A DNA stretch of 64,000 bases. Source: Aporrectodea caliginosa (Eukaryota > Annelida > Clitellata > Crassiclitellata > Lumbricidae). The notes under the pieces were generated by a model, which was given only the letters and a program-made list of their open reading frames with translations, did not search any database and was not told the DNA's origin. Numbering within the stretch: position 1 is the first letter of the stretch; every line of letters starts with the position of its first letter. Location of the stretch: the NCBI GenBank assembly GCA_020284085.1, contig JACEVL010000965.1, forward strand, positions 124,001 to 188,000. The letters run 5' to 3'. Position numbers and translations under genes: made by a program. Below are positions 1 to 33,524 of the stretch, piece after piece.

Positions 1-230
1 TGTTCACATAACAATAATTAGCTTCAGCTGTTCTAGTTCAAATAATAAAATTATAGAATATAGACTCTGGCCCTCTTGTGCCGACAGTGGAGAACTAGCA
101 TTCACTCGTGAATATTCAACAGTAACATTATCAATATTTACAAAAATAACAATTATGGCTAACACGCTTCGTCACAGATCATACGGCTGCCGGTTCGATT
201 CCGTTTGACAACCCTGGACAAGTTGTTTGC
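1..230. repeat. 3' flank of tetraspanin duplication unit, copy A
   Basis: This stretch aligns almost base for base with 16136-16340; both begin tgttcacataacaataatta. It lies about 2.2 kb beyond the stop codon of tetraspanin copy A, and its partner lies about 1.2 kb beyond that of copy B, so the tandem duplication included 3' flank. The end of the match (ggttcgattcc, near 190-205) resembles a tRNA B box, so part of it may be an old SINE. No gene is seen. Confidence 0.7.
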
Positions 231-2436
231 GCCGACGTGACTCTGTCACCAAGCAGGAGAATTTGGCCCAGTGGGAAATAAGCGGGAAGTCCCGCGATGC
301 ACTGGTCCCGTCTCCAGGACCCAGGGATTCGTCTATTGCCAGCTCAAGGGTCGAGTGAAGTGGGGTGTGGGAACATTACTCAGGGCCGTAGCAAGCTATT
401 ATTGCGCCTTGTGCCAAGCGTAAATATAGCGCCCCACCCCTCAAAGATCAACTTAACCAATAACAACCCAATTTTTTTATCTCGAATATAATATAACTTA
501 AGGCTTTGTCTTTTAAAGAAAATCGAAACGAAGTTTCTGTACTTCTATCAATATTTCATTTTAGTCACTACAGATATAATTATTTGCTGTTGAAGGGACT
601 TTAAGGACAGGGAGTTTTGGACAAGTTCCACGAGGAAAGGATTCGACTTCCCTCGGGTTCGATACCACAGAATAGAGCTACGCTTTATCTTTTCTGTGTC
701 GATATCCCACCGTAAGGCATGGGTGTCCCATCATGTAATCAACACGGGGTTTATGAAGCAGGCGAGCGCCCCTACTGTACATTGACTTCTATAGCGCCAC
801 TAGCCGCAATGTCTTTCAGCTCTTCAAATAACAGGCCGAACTTCGAACGTATACGACCGGCCTTGGTGGCAACAGAAAAGTGTGCGCTCTGATTGGGCAC
901 ATCGTCCCTACAAGGCTACAACATTACTGTCACTATCGGTCTGTGGGGTTCAATCCTTGTCTTAGCACTTACTTGACTTAGCACTTCTGTCTGTTGTTTT
1001 TGACGCTGTATAACTTTCTAGATTACCGTAAATCAACTAGCTCTGCATTAGCTGGCACTGACAACTCAACATCCGCCATTTCGCTAGTTCTGATTAGGGC
1101 CTATAGTTTAATTAATAAAGTAAATTAATGGGAGACACCGGATAGCGGTTTCCACATCCACTTACGCGAAAATTATATTTATCAATCCGTTTGATCAAGT
1201 TAGCTGTCTTTTCCAAAATTACAGTTTCATCGGGATCAAATTAGCTAACGTCCATTCAATAGCAAATAGCAATGCATTTTTTCAGTAAGCAGGTATGGTA
1301 TCTTTAAAATCATCTAAGAGCCTCTGCTCAGTGCCTCGCCTCGTTTTATAGGCTAATCCACGTGCCTAAAGAACCGCGTTCTTTCGTTCGCTTTTTCACC
1401 AATCACAGCGCTGTATATCGCAAGCGCCCTTTTCCCCGCGTAAATAGCCACTAATCACGGCAGTTCGCTCTATTTGGCTTCTGCGCCCATTTGGTCTATG
1501 CCAGATTTATTATTTAATTTTATTACAGTTATTTATAATGTATATTTCATATTTCAAGATCAAGTAATTAATAATTAAATCATTCCGCCTCAAAATGTGC
1601 GCCCCCTCTTCAGTTGCGCCCTGTGCCGTGGCACCGTTGGCACATGCCTCGCTACGGCCCTGGCCTTACTTTCTAAACGTAGGGTCAGTGGCGGACCATA
1701 CAATTTCAGCAGGTCGAGGCAGGGCCATGTGAACTATTCAGCAGGTCGTAGAAATCAATGTTTGAGTATTGAGTTTGACGCTTCAAGCAGCATAGCCTCA
1801 ACATAAGCAGCATAACATTGATGCAACTCGTAAACAACTGAAATATCTTAGTTTCGCGAAGTAATCGACGACACACTGTTATATTTATTTCAACAAATTT
1901 TTGACGCAACGGCGGCAAAGAATACTTAAGCATTTCAATTTCAGAGTTTACAACATGGAATTTTTCGGCGATATAAAACGAATGCACCTGATTTGCATAT
2001 TTAGCCCCGCATGACGTTGCGCGTGACATAAGACAAATGGCCGCCGTTGTTGATATTGCCTCGTTGAATTTGAGCGGTTCGAAACTTAAAATGTCCATAA
2101 ATCAGAATTTAAAGTTAATTGTGAGTTGAGAATAGTCGCGTTTTCTTACAAATTCCCGTAACAATGTTTTGTAAAAATTTCAAAACGCTCAAGCGTTCCC
2201 TTTCGGTGCCTTTAGTGGCAGGGCAAACAAACAAACATACAAACAAACAAACGGAAGGACAAATTTTGAGAAATATAGTATAAGATTAGTAATTCTAACT
2301 GCGAGTGTTATTTTATATAGCGCCTCTTGCCGAAGACTCTGATAGCAGAGGTGTGCCCGACACGACTATAACATTATAAGACGACGATCGCCAGCCTATA
2401 GGCCTTGAGCCTAACGGAGCGAGATGAGTCTAAAGT
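231..2436. other. Region without recognisable genes (copy A 3' side)
   Basis: I see no supported coding region here. A (CAAA)n-type tail at about 2226-2252, following a short conserved stretch, looks like the 3' end of a LINE or SINE. Bases 2290-2436 match 17325-17506 and 40440-40543 and represent the 3'UTR/3' flank of the three tetraspanin copies. Within it, tatatagcgcc near 2318-2328 is the reverse complement of the common local LINE/SINE terminus. Confidence 0.5.
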
Positions 2437-12319
<9,883 letters not shown>

Positions 12320-12383
12320 CGATTTATCTGGTGATCGATCGTTAAAACAACTGAAATATTCATTCAATCTGTTTACCTTCCCC

Positions 12384-12392
12384 TTTTATATA
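12384..12392 (-). promoter_or_regulatory. TATA box of tetraspanin copy A
   Basis: TATATAAAA on the minus strand lies 65 bp upstream of the copy A ATG. The surrounding 120 bp, including the 5'UTR, is conserved at 29469, 49674 and the orphan at 33611. Transcription would be expected to start roughly 30 bp downstream. Confidence 0.65.
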
Positions 12393-12534
12393 GCGCTATC
12401 ATTTCACGGCTAATCAATTTTGTTGAATCGTCGATTGTCAACCGAAAAGTGAAGAAATATATTCCAGAAGTTCCACCTGTCGAACTCAACTACAAAGGAA
12501 CTCCGCCACTACCGGTAGTGACAATATTGCCAGG

Positions 12535-13310
12535 CAGTGCCAGGCAAAGCGTTGAAAACCGTCTCAGTGGAAGCGGTTTCGAATCCTTACTCTCTACGTT
12601 AGAAGGCGAGCGCCCAAACCAATCGACCACCATGACCCACATCAGTAGATATTAAGGACTGATCCTCTGGATATTAATTGACCTGATTAGCAATTACGGC
12701 TTGGTTTTGTTGTCATCGGTTGACGCCTTGTGTACTAGACACCGGCGCAATAGAAGTTGCTAATTATTATTATATTGAGACCAAGATGTTAGTATGCTTC
12801 GTGAATACAGTTAGCTGAAGAGTAATTTTGAGTCCATACAATGCGCTCTGCATTTAGTAAGGCTATCTATAGTAAAAGTGGATATTATATTCAGCAAAAA
12901 CTATACTGTGAAGTATTAGTGATTACAAACTTCAGCATTAAAAATATTACCAATTCGGCAAAACAGTGCTTAGTAAATCAGTTTTGACTTTCAATAATAG
13001 ACCTAATTATTGTCGGAAATCACAGCGTGATATATATATATATGCTTACTAAAACAATAGACGCGAATTTCCACAGATTTCTTTCCTTCTCAATACTTCT
13101 TCCGATTCCGTGTCTACAAACTGCACAGTAACACTGTTCGCATTTAACGTTACTCTCGTCCAGTTCGTCAGTAGCAGAACTACACTGACGCAGTATTCAA
13201 ACAAAACGCGAGGCCCGGCTTTGTTTATACTACAGGAACGTGCTCATCTAAATCCCCAGAAGCGACTGTTCTTTCTTGCCCTGCCGTTTGTTGCCAAAAC
13301 TGTACCATGA
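12535..13310. repeat. Upstream block of duplication unit (first copy)
   Basis: This block matches 36355-37050 and 49880-51150. Its start (12535-12640) reads on the minus strand like a tRNA-derived SINE head, with ggattcgaaacc as B box. The remainder contains a conserved patch (13080-13230) with ctttccttctc, then cgcag and gaggcccgg. Frames through the patch differ between copies, so I do not call it coding. Confidence 0.65.
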
Positions 13311-13314
13311 GCTC

Positions 13315-14700
13315 GATCTCAGGGAGACGACTGCCAAGTCTTGGAGCAACGTGACCGTTTAGTGAGGGCGGCAGTCCGCAAATGGGTGTGGCTGCTGCGC
13401 GATACTCTCATGGACTATTTTCATGTCAACGCATCGGATGACGTCATACACAAATGCCTGCTCCATCGCTAAGCCTCACGCCCTGGACCAGCTGTGAGCG
13501 GGGCTCATCTGGTATGGCCTTGGCCTACCCATCGTCGCTGAGACCCACATAAAGTCCGATAATCACGGACCCCTTCAGCTTTGGCGGATTTCGAATCTAT
13601 ACTGCCGTGACCGGGTCCCCCGACGAGCTGGTGGTGCTGCGATCCTCGTCTACGACATCCATCGAGAGAAGCCCAAGAATTTCCACTCCTGCCCATGGAC
13701 GATAAGACCCACTTACTTTGGCGCCTTAAGATGGTAGCCTGCGTTGAAACCTTACCGGCCAGACCTTACCAACCTAACAATAACTCCAACACCAAACATT
13801 TTATTTCTCTTTATTTATTTTGCGATTAGTCACACCCGTTTGCTCAATAAACGAATATATATCTATACCCGCCATGAACGCTCGTATAGAATAGAATCTT
13901 CGTTTATGCGCGAACACATTGTCAGAATGCAATGCGATGACATTGTTTATACCGTTCAAAGTTTGGTTCGAGACGGTATTGGCTTTTGTTTGATTTTAAA
14001 AAAGGTCTTGGGTTTGTCGCATGGTCATGGATGGCGATGGAGTCCCTGAACCGCGTTTTAAAGAGCGTGTCAACTAGTCCTCTCTTCCTGGGAGCGAGGA
14101 GGAAGTGTGCACGGACGGTGAAGATGGTTGGTCGGGAGCTGAGCGGAAGAAGGGACTCGACTGATCTCTTGACGTCCCAGCTCCACATATCGGTTGACGG
14201 TCGGGGACCAAAGCAGCACAGACAGACCCCTCATCGTCAACAGCTGGGTGACCGATGGGTCTACCCTCCTCTCGAGGGACGAGTACATTGAAGCTTTTAA
14301 AGTAGGGAACCTTGTTGCCGTCAGGGGAGGGTGGCTCACGCCGGGGCGCGTGAGCCCACTGATGTGTGACGCCGGGCGCAACACTTGCAGGACTCGGTCT
14401 CACATCATCCCAGAGCTGCGTTAGGGCCCACCGTCTGTGGTGTGATAGGCATGACTCGGTGGTTGACCTCATAATTCATGAAGGTCTAGTCAAAGGGTCA
14501 AAGGGTCAATTGGTGATCCGCGAGCCGTGCATACAAACCAAGGCAGAGAGGTGAATATCCGACTTGGTGACCCAGGTAGACGAAGTGGCCATCGTCTTTG
14601 ATATCACCATCTCCTCGGACTGAGCAGAAGGTGAGATACTACTCTGCACCAAATGTTCGAATCTATTTGAATAATTTTCCAACTTAGGAATACCTATCTG
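13315..14700 (+). pseudogene. R2-like non-LTR retrotransposon remnant
   Basis: Motifs of an R2-type polyprotein C-terminus appear in order but in shifting frames: RAAVRKWVWLLRDTLMDYFH (13360-13425), a QLHISVDGRGP block (14180-14210), VNSWVTDGSTLLSRDEYIEA (14236-14295), a cysteine/histidine knuckle relic CDAGRNTC...RSHIIPEL (14360-14420), then HRLWCDRHDSVVDLI, VIREPCIQT and VDEVAIVFDITISSD, which match the restriction-like endonuclease region. An unrelated insertion seems to sit at about 13760-13980. R2 elements normally sit in 28S rDNA, and no rDNA is seen here. It is clearly dead. Confidence 0.7.
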
Positions 14701-16135
14701 CAGTACATGATACTTGAGTATGGACCCATGTTTGTATCTAAACATTACATGCATATCATGTATGTATGTTTTTATCAATGATATTTATGCTTTCAGCACA
14801 TTAAAGTAACTCACGAAATCTTGCTGATCTGAGCAAGTGTATTGTAATGATTGTAAGCTTGCAATGACGGCTGAACAGAGTCAAATGTAAATGTAATGTA
14901 AATTATCGAAAATTGCTCAGCTCCACACAAAAGCCGCGTCAGGGAGACCAGCTTATTCAACGGCGAAACAGTACATGTACGTATGACTGTTAACGGAGCA
15001 GGGCCTCCACTCATTGGGATTTTTCTACAAGATCTTGGGATTTTTAGGGATCGACTTAGGATTTGGGGTTTGCATAGCAGTCTTGGGATTTTCTAAGGTC
15101 TACAGACTAGTTTTTACCGGACTTTCCAACAGTGGTAGCGAATCAGATTAAAAAGACTCGTTCAATGGGTCTATTTCTGAACGAGTCTTGTTTAATATTC
15201 ATATTATTGTGACTTGCAAACATTGTGATTTGTAAATTGAATGTTATGCTCCGGTTTTTTCTTTGCCAGTTCTTAGGTCGGCATTTTTCTGAATAATTAT
15301 TGTGACTGTTAAAACACATTTCATATTTCATCACAACTTTTTCCTATTCAATAGCTTGGGAATTTTGGTACAGTTTTGGTAAATCTTGAGAATTTTCTTG
15401 CAAGAACTTTGGATTTCATAAAATGGAGAGTGGAAGCACTGTCCAGGAGGAACCTTGCAGTTTTGTATTTAGTTAAATCTGTCAATAAGGTACACTGCAA
15501 AAGCAAAATCTCACAAAATCTCACAAACTGTTATGATCTTTTGCTTGTATAGATGCTGACGACTTGATCACGTTTTTATCAACGACAATTCTATTCAGAA
15601 CAAAAATCATTGAAAGTAGATCTCATGATTTTAATTCTACACAGTGTAAAAGCAGCTGTACAATACACAGATAAAAATAACTTGAAAACCCGCGACAGAC
15701 ATAATCCATGCTTAAAACTCAACCAACGAGACTACACATGTTTGTCGTCTTCGATACACAGCTTGTATTTTATAAAACAGTCACTTAAAGGACGCAAATC
15801 TCAATTAGGCTTAATTAGGATGCTCCTAAATAAAGCCTGAGCATTTTAGGCATTTTTAATGCTAAGCTAGCGAGCATGTTCAGCAAAAATAAAGCCAAGA
15901 ACCTCTGTCACATGGAGACAAAAAACACCCATGATCCTATATGGGAATATATAGACCCAGATGGGCCCCATGTGTGTCCATGGAAATGCTGGCTGGCATG
16001 AGTTGCGCGCAATATAAAAACCTAAACGAAGCCTATATCGATAGTCTCCTTCGTCAGCGTTCTTAGTTCACGTATATTGAGGTTCTATATAAAAGCCCAG
16101 GTACATTGCTTTACAATCACAGACCCTTTTTTAAT
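14700..16135. other. Intergenic region, nothing recognised
   Basis: There is no supportable gene. A short imperfect repeat of the phrase cttgggattttt occurs several times at 15010-15100 and 15355-15400. This is the intergenic gap between duplication units A and B. Confidence 0.5.
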
Positions 16136-16340
16136 GTTCACATAACAATAATTAGCCTCAGTTGTTCTAGTCCAACTAAACACTCTGGCCTTCCTGTGAC
16201 AACAGTGGCGAACTAGGATTCACTCATGAATATTCAACAGTAACAACATTATCAATAGTTACAAAAAACAATTATGGTTAACACTTTTGGTCACCGATCG
16301 TACGGCTGCGGGTTCGATTCCGTGTAATGATCCTAAACAA
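16136..16340. repeat. 3' flank of duplication unit, copy B
   Basis: This is the partner of 1-230, with scattered substitutions and small indels, and it marks the 3' limit of the shared unit beyond tetraspanin copy B. Confidence 0.7.
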
Positions 16341-16594
16341 GCAGTCTAAGTAGCATGAATAAAATTCTCCAACATGTAAAGGCAACATCAATTAAGCACA
16401 GTAATCTTACTTGTCAACATACAATAAGCAATTAAGCATAATTATCAAACATTGGCAGATAGATATACGTCAAAACACTTACAGTGCATTGTGCATACAG
16501 GCATTAGGGCCTCGCAAATGTGTCATTCCTATGTACTACAATTATGTAGGCCTACATGAAATTATATATGATATTATACGTCATTCATTTACAG

Positions 16595-16621
16595 ATATAT
16601 ATATATATATATATATATAGG

Positions 16622-16656
<35 letters not shown>
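16595..16656. repeat. (AT)n microsatellite
   Basis: Two ta-dinucleotide runs are separated by a short interruption (aggc). Confidence 0.95.
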
Positions 16657-16658
<2 letters not shown>

Positions 16659-16754
16659 CCTATAGGCATTTTTCACGTTGCCTATGTCTGATATAATAAT
16701 AATCACGTCACCCATAATCTGATATAATACCACGTTTGGCTATGTTTCGCATCG

Positions 16755-17215
16755 TATCTATAGATTTATATAGCGCCTCTCTCAGAATAACTATTCCCGA
16801 GGGAAAAGAAACGTCTTTAAAGAACCAGAGACCAAAGAGGAAAAACCAGTAATTAGTTTAGCCCTTAGTGATGGTCATTCCAAGTAGAGAGAGCAACCAC
16901 AGCAAATGCCCGGCGTTGAGCCAAGGCAGTCCTAGTCCTAGGAACAAAAAGATCTAGCCAATCAGCAGAGCGCAAGGAACGAGATGAGGTCGCAGATAAC
17001 GGCTTTCGCATATTGTCAGAAAGATACTTTGGGGCACTGCTCAGGTGCGCCTTTGAGACTAGAGAGAGGATCTTATAATGGATACGCGCAGTGATAGGAA
17101 GCCAGTGCAAGACATCAAGCATATATGTAGAGAAATGCGAAAAGCGAGGGAGTCGGGCTAAGAGCCTAGCTGAAGCATTTAAAACCTATTGAAGGTTTAT
17201 ATCAGACATAGCCAG
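16755..17215 (-). mobile_element. L2/CR1-like LINE 3' fragment
   Basis: On the minus strand the frame reads NASARLLARLPRFSHFSTYML, then LDVLHWLPITARIHYKIL and LFVPRTRTALAQRRAFAVVA, as in the C-terminus of L2-like reverse transcriptases. It ends in gaggcgctatataaat, the terminus shared by several elements here. A nonsense codon lies near the start of the fragment. It lies just 3' of tetraspanin copy B. Confidence 0.8.
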
Positions 17216-17506
17216 CTATGTCTGATATATGTGGGAGTTGTGGGACACACATTCAACTGCAATAAAAGTATAAACATACGAATATGGCTATGGCCTTATA
17301 GTTTATACATTATAATAATTATTAGTAATTCTAACTGCGAGATCTATTTTACATAGCACCTCTGCGGAAACTCATCAGAAATGTATAAGGCCTGATTATA
17401 ATATAATAATACGACGATAGCCAAGCTATAATACAGCTTAACAGAGCGAGATATGCATAAAGTCTAATCCTAGTCTGTGGTAGAACAAGCGGCATTTGAC
17501 GACAAC

Positions 17507-29389
<11,883 letters not shown>

Positions 29390-29468
29390 CTTCACTGGTT
29401 TATCTGTTTATCTGTGGGTCAATCGTAGAATAACCTGAAACATTTATTCAATCTGTTTAGCTTGCTCC

Positions 29469-29476
29469 TTTATATA
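29469..29476 (-). promoter_or_regulatory. TATA box of tetraspanin copy B
   Basis: TATATAAA on the minus strand lies 80 bp upstream of the copy B ATG, within sequence conserved with 12384 and 49674 (aagctaaacagattgaat downstream). Confidence 0.62.
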
Positions 29477-29917
29477 GCTTACCATTTTAGTCTATTCAGC
29501 ATTTTGTGGATGGTTGAATCATCGACAGTCAGCCAAAAATGAGGGTTTAAATTTCTCTATAAGCAAAGTTATAAGCGCGAGGTTTTATCAGTCATTAGGG
29601 ATTAGCTCTAATTCAATTACCGAAACAGCCTTTGTCTCAAGCTCATGTCATTATTTAGAAGATTAGTAATCTCAGTGCTTAACGATACCTTACGCCTACT
29701 AGGGCCATTGACGTCACCCTCCCACTGTTTCCGATTGTAGGATATAATTCCCCTAGACAATCCCCTCGGATAATCCCCCGATTTTGTGTAGGACATAATC
29801 CCCGGACATATTCCCCCCGCTCTGCGCAATTAGCCTATTATCTGCATTTAATTGATAAACTTTAATTGCCCAGTTTCTGTTCATTGTGTCAGCTTGATAA
29901 TGTCGTTAATGAATAGG

Positions 29918-30510
29918 CTTAAGACTTGTTATTGTCATTTAGAGCTAAAGTTAAGACTTGTTAGTTTCATTTATATCTAAAGTTAAGACTTGTTAATGTC
30001 ATTTATATCTAAAGATAAGACTTGTTAGTGTCATTTAAGTATAAAGTTAAGACTTGTTAATGTATTTTAAGTCTAAGGTGAAGATTTGCTGATATCGTTT
30101 AGGTCTTAACTTAAGTCTTGTTAATGTCGTTCTTTTCTAAAATTAAATTTACAATGAGCGAATGGTCGCCGAGACGGAACGATCTGCGAGTTAGAACAAA
30201 ATCCGGTAATTAATTTATCCTTTTAGCGTTCTAAATTATTCGCCCATTGTGATTCCTGCTTAATAGGATTGGATTGATGAAAATAGTTTCGTGTGAAACT
30301 ATAAGTTGGCTTGATGAAAATAATATTTCCTTAAATAGAAGTTGGATGTTTGAAGAATAATTCATGCTTAAATAGAAACTCGATTGGTGAAAATAAGTCT
30401 TGCTTAACTATAAGCTGAATTGTTGAAAATAATATTTTGTGAAAGCAGAAGTTGGATTGATGAAAATAGTTTCTTGTGAAACTAGAAATTGGATTGATGA
30501 ACATAATACT
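29918..30510. repeat. Two minisatellite arrays flanking a small inverted repeat
   Basis: 29918-30140 holds five imperfect units of aagacttgttaatgtcattt+atatctaaagtt. 30150-30253 is bounded by an inverted pair, acaatgagcgaat and attcgcccattgt. 30260-30510 holds units of gttggattgatgaaaatagt, related in reverse orientation to the MITE body at 20413-20883. Confidence 0.7.
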
Positions 30511-31123
30511 TTTAATACTAATTGCTATTTAGCAGTTGCTTATAGGAGAAGACTGGAGAAAAGGTGGAGAAGACTTGTCCATGGAGCGACCAACCCTCGG
30601 ATCGAGGATGGTTGAAGACAAGACAAGACAAGTTTCTTGTAAAAATTTTGGACAAATTTGGGGCGACTAGAATAATTAACTTTCTAATGGAATAAAAAAT
30701 ATATATATTGTTACATGCATGACCTATGAGGATATTGGGTGATAGTGGCATTGCCTGTAACAGGTAGAATTGCACCTGTCTTTCTTGCTGGACGTTTCAT
30801 GGAAGGATAGGCTGGAAGGTTAGAGTTTTAGCAGCTGCATGTTTGGCGGGGAAGATCCTTTGGTTGGGATGGTAAAGGGATGAGTGCGTAGACAGTGGGT
30901 TGCGAGAGTCTACCCATCCTTGGTTTATGGGTATAAAAGTAACTGATGTGTGAACTCTGGAGTTCAGTTCCGACTAACTCTGGAGGGTGCTTGATGTCTG
31001 TTGCTGATGGTTTGATTTCTACAAAGAATACTGAACTTTAAACAAGACTTCGTTGTGCTGTTCATACTGGTTTGGACCGCTTGGCGAGAGTATAGGACAC
31101 GAGTTACGACCAGTATGTTACAG

Positions 31124-31879
31124 ATGGGGGCTTCGTCCGAACACGCTGTTCAGTGTTCATCTACGATTGATCAACATGGTCACTATTCGATTGGTCAACC
31201 TGGTCGCTATTCGATTGGTCAACCTGGTCGCTATTCGATTGGTCAACATGGACGCGGTTTAGATGATCAACATGGTCGCTATTCGATTGGTCAACCTGGT
31301 CGCTATTCGATTGGTCAACATGGACGCGGTTTAGATGGTCAACATGGTCGCTATTCGATTGGTCAACATGGTCGCTATTCGATTGGTCAACATGGACGCG
31401 GTTCAGATGGTCAACATGGTTGCGATTCAGATGGTCAACATGGACGCGGTTCAGATGGTCAACATGGTCGCGGTTCGGATGGTCAACATGGTGACGTCCG
31501 CCTGATGAGGCGTTTCGAACGCCTGCTGTCGTGGTCAATGGAGACGGAGACTGGAGTCCGACGTGATGGAAGATCGGAGGAAGATGGTCGTCGGCGTCAC
31601 GAGGAGACAGATGAGGACAGCCTATCGGAGGACGTCGTGGTGAGGGAAGGTCGTCAAGAGCGTTTTCATCAATCATGGCTGGTAACTCAAGAACGGAACT
31701 CACGACCAGAGGACTTTTGTGTTGATCGAGTAGCGGTATCCAGAAGAGTAAGTAGGGAATATGTTCCTAGAGTTGTTAGGCGTCAGGTTGCGGTAGTTAG
31801 GCCGTGGTGCCAAGAAGGCAGATGTAGGCTGTGTATTCGGAGGGGTGCATTGAGGGGTCTGTGTTTGGCATTCCGTTAA
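31124..31879 (+). CDS. Repeat-rich ORF inside the LTR element (251 aa)
   Basis: An open frame starts at the first ATG after the LTR, overlapping the primer site, and could also be reached from an in-frame ATG at 31115. Residues about 15-125 are tandem 8-residue units of the QHGRYSIG/QPGRYSIG and QHGRGSDG kind. The rest is Arg/Glu-rich and basic, ending RCRLCIRRGALRGLCLAFR. No gag zinc knuckle or other domain is recognised. The opposite strand is also open over the repeat, as expected for a 24-bp unit, so coding status is uncertain. Confidence 0.45.
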   Translation: MGASSEHAVQCSSTIDQHGHYSIGQPGRYSIGQPGRYSIGQHGRGLDDQHGRYSIGQPGRYSIGQHGRGLDGQHGRYSIGQHGRYSIGQHGRGSDGQHGCDSDGQHGRGSDGQHGRGSDGQHGDVRLMRRFERLLSWSMETETGVRRDGRSEEDGRRRHEETDEDSLSEDVVVREGRQERFHQSWLVTQERNSRPEDFCVDRVAVSRRVSREYVPRVVRRQVAVVRPWCQEGRCRLCIRRGALRGLCLAFR

Positions 31880-32269
31880 GAATATACACGGAGAGGAACT
31901 AGGTGTAAATATATGACTCTTGATTAACATTGTGTATATAGGAATAGACGTAGTTGTTGGTGTACGAAGCTAATAGAAAGTTAGACGGACATTTAGAGCT
32001 TCGTGCATTTCGACAAAAGAGGAGTGGTCGTTTGCTGGGTGATATTTCTATGGGTGTAATTGAGATACGTCTATAATTGCTAAAGTGGTTTTCGGCAGAG
32101 GTGATTCAGAGGATTATCTTTGTCTGCGAATGTTAGTCGAAATGTTAGGCTAGCTAATTTGTTTCTGGACTTTATTTCGGCGTGTAATATGATTTTGGTA
32201 AGTGGATTTAGGATTTGTCTGGATGTGTCCTAATGTCCTAATTAGTTCTTATGTGTGGTTAGTTAGTGC

Positions 32270-32600
32270 ATTTATGAACCGCCTCTCCTCATCAGGAAGG
32301 TTTTGGTTGTGTTTTCATGCTGCATAGTGATATTTGATGTTGCATAGTGATATTTGATGTTGCATAGTGATATTTGATGTTGCATAGTGATATTTGATGT
32401 TGCATAGTGATTTTTGATGCTGCATAGTGATGTTTGATGCTGCATAAAGTTTATGAACCGCCTCTCCGCATCAGGAATGTTATGGTGATGCTGCATAGTG
32501 ATGTTTGATGCTGCATAAAGTTTATGAACCGCCTCTCCGCATCAGGAAGGTTTTGGTGATGGTTGATGCTGCATATATGATTTGATTAGGATGCCGCATA
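32270..32600. repeat. Internal tandem repeats of the LTR element
   Basis: About six copies of the 20-bp unit tgttgcatagtgatatttga (32338-32440) are followed by three copies of a longer unit containing tttatgaaccgcctctccgc (32272, 32449, 32520). Confidence 0.85.
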
Positions 32601-33524
32601 AAGTAGTAGATTCGGATCTTGCATATTAATTGCGTATGATGCTGCATACATTGTCGAGAGGATTCATGTGTCTTGATTTGTGGAGTTTGCAGTATATTTA
32701 GGAATTGCTGCGTTGTTTGGTGTTTGCAGCATTAGTGTGTGTAAGATTAATCTTGTCCATACATATGGTTCCGTTGCGAGGTAGCAACTTAGGTCGGAAA
32801 CGCCTACGGGTTTCCTCCTTTTGTGGTCGGGGGGTATGTTACATGCATGACCTATGAGGATATTGGGTGATAGTGGCATTGCCTGTAACAGGTAGAATTG
32901 CACCTGTCTTTCTTGCTGGACGTTTCATGGAAGGATAGGCTGGAAGGTTAGAGTTTTAGCAGCTGCATGTTTGGCGGGGAAGATCCTTTGGTTGGGATGG
33001 TAAAGGGATGAGTGCGTAGACAGTGGGTTGCGAGAGTCTACCCATCCTTGGTTTATGGGTATAAAAGTAACTGATGTGTGAACTCTGGAGTTCAGTTCCG
33101 ACTAACTCTGGAGGGCGTTTGATGTCTGTTGCTGATGGTTTGATTTCTACAAAGAATACTGAACTTTAAACAAGACTTCGTTGTGCTGTTCATACTGGTT
33201 TGGACCGCTTGGCGAGAGTATAGGACACGAGTTACGACCAGTATGTTACAATATATAATTATATCCCAGCCTGGGGATTATGTCCTAGCTTGGAGGGATT
33301 ATATCAGAGGGACTTTGTCCGGGAGGATTATGTCCAGAGGGGGATTATTTCCGTCTACCTTTTGTCAAGGCTTGGAACTGGCACTGCGTGGCAGTATTGG
33401 TACTACGCGTAGAAAAACATAGTTCTTTTGTAGTTGAGTTTGACAAGCCAGTGGAATATCCTGTTGAATGACCACTTCCGTATCTAAGAAAGAGTTTCCA
33501 TGAATAGGCTATACGTATAATAGA

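Larger units (their letters stand above)
30709..33250 (+). mobile_element. Non-autonomous LTR retrotransposon (2542 bp)
   Basis: Direct 414-bp LTRs, 30709-31122 and 32837-33250, both run tgttac...gttaca and differ at only two bases that I can see (ggtgctt versus gcgtttg). Each LTR has a TATAAAA (5' copy at 30932-30938). Two bases inside the 5' LTR is a tRNA-primer-site-like sequence, tgggggcttcgtccg (31125-31139), resembling a tRNA-Pro site with an extra T. A G-rich polypurine tract (ggtcggggggta) precedes the 3' LTR. Flanks share atat or atatat, giving an ambiguous 4- or 6-bp target duplication. The 1714-bp interior has no protease, reverse transcriptase or integrase. Confidence 0.9.
29745..33350. 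mobile_element. Interrupted element with GGATTATGTCC-type inverted ends
   Basis: The left end (29745-29820) carries several ataatcccc/ggacat motifs; the right end (33255-33350) carries the reverse complements (ggattatgtcc, gggattat) at similar spacing. The LTR retrotransposon 30709-33250 lies between. If it is one DNA element, it was about 1.06 kb before that insertion. The repeats are degenerate, so this pairing is an inference. Confidence 0.4.

Noticed and set aside
31161..31703. 180-codon minus-strand frame with DHLNRVHVDQ repeats
   Set aside because: Antisense to the LTR-element ORF; openness follows from the 24-bp period.
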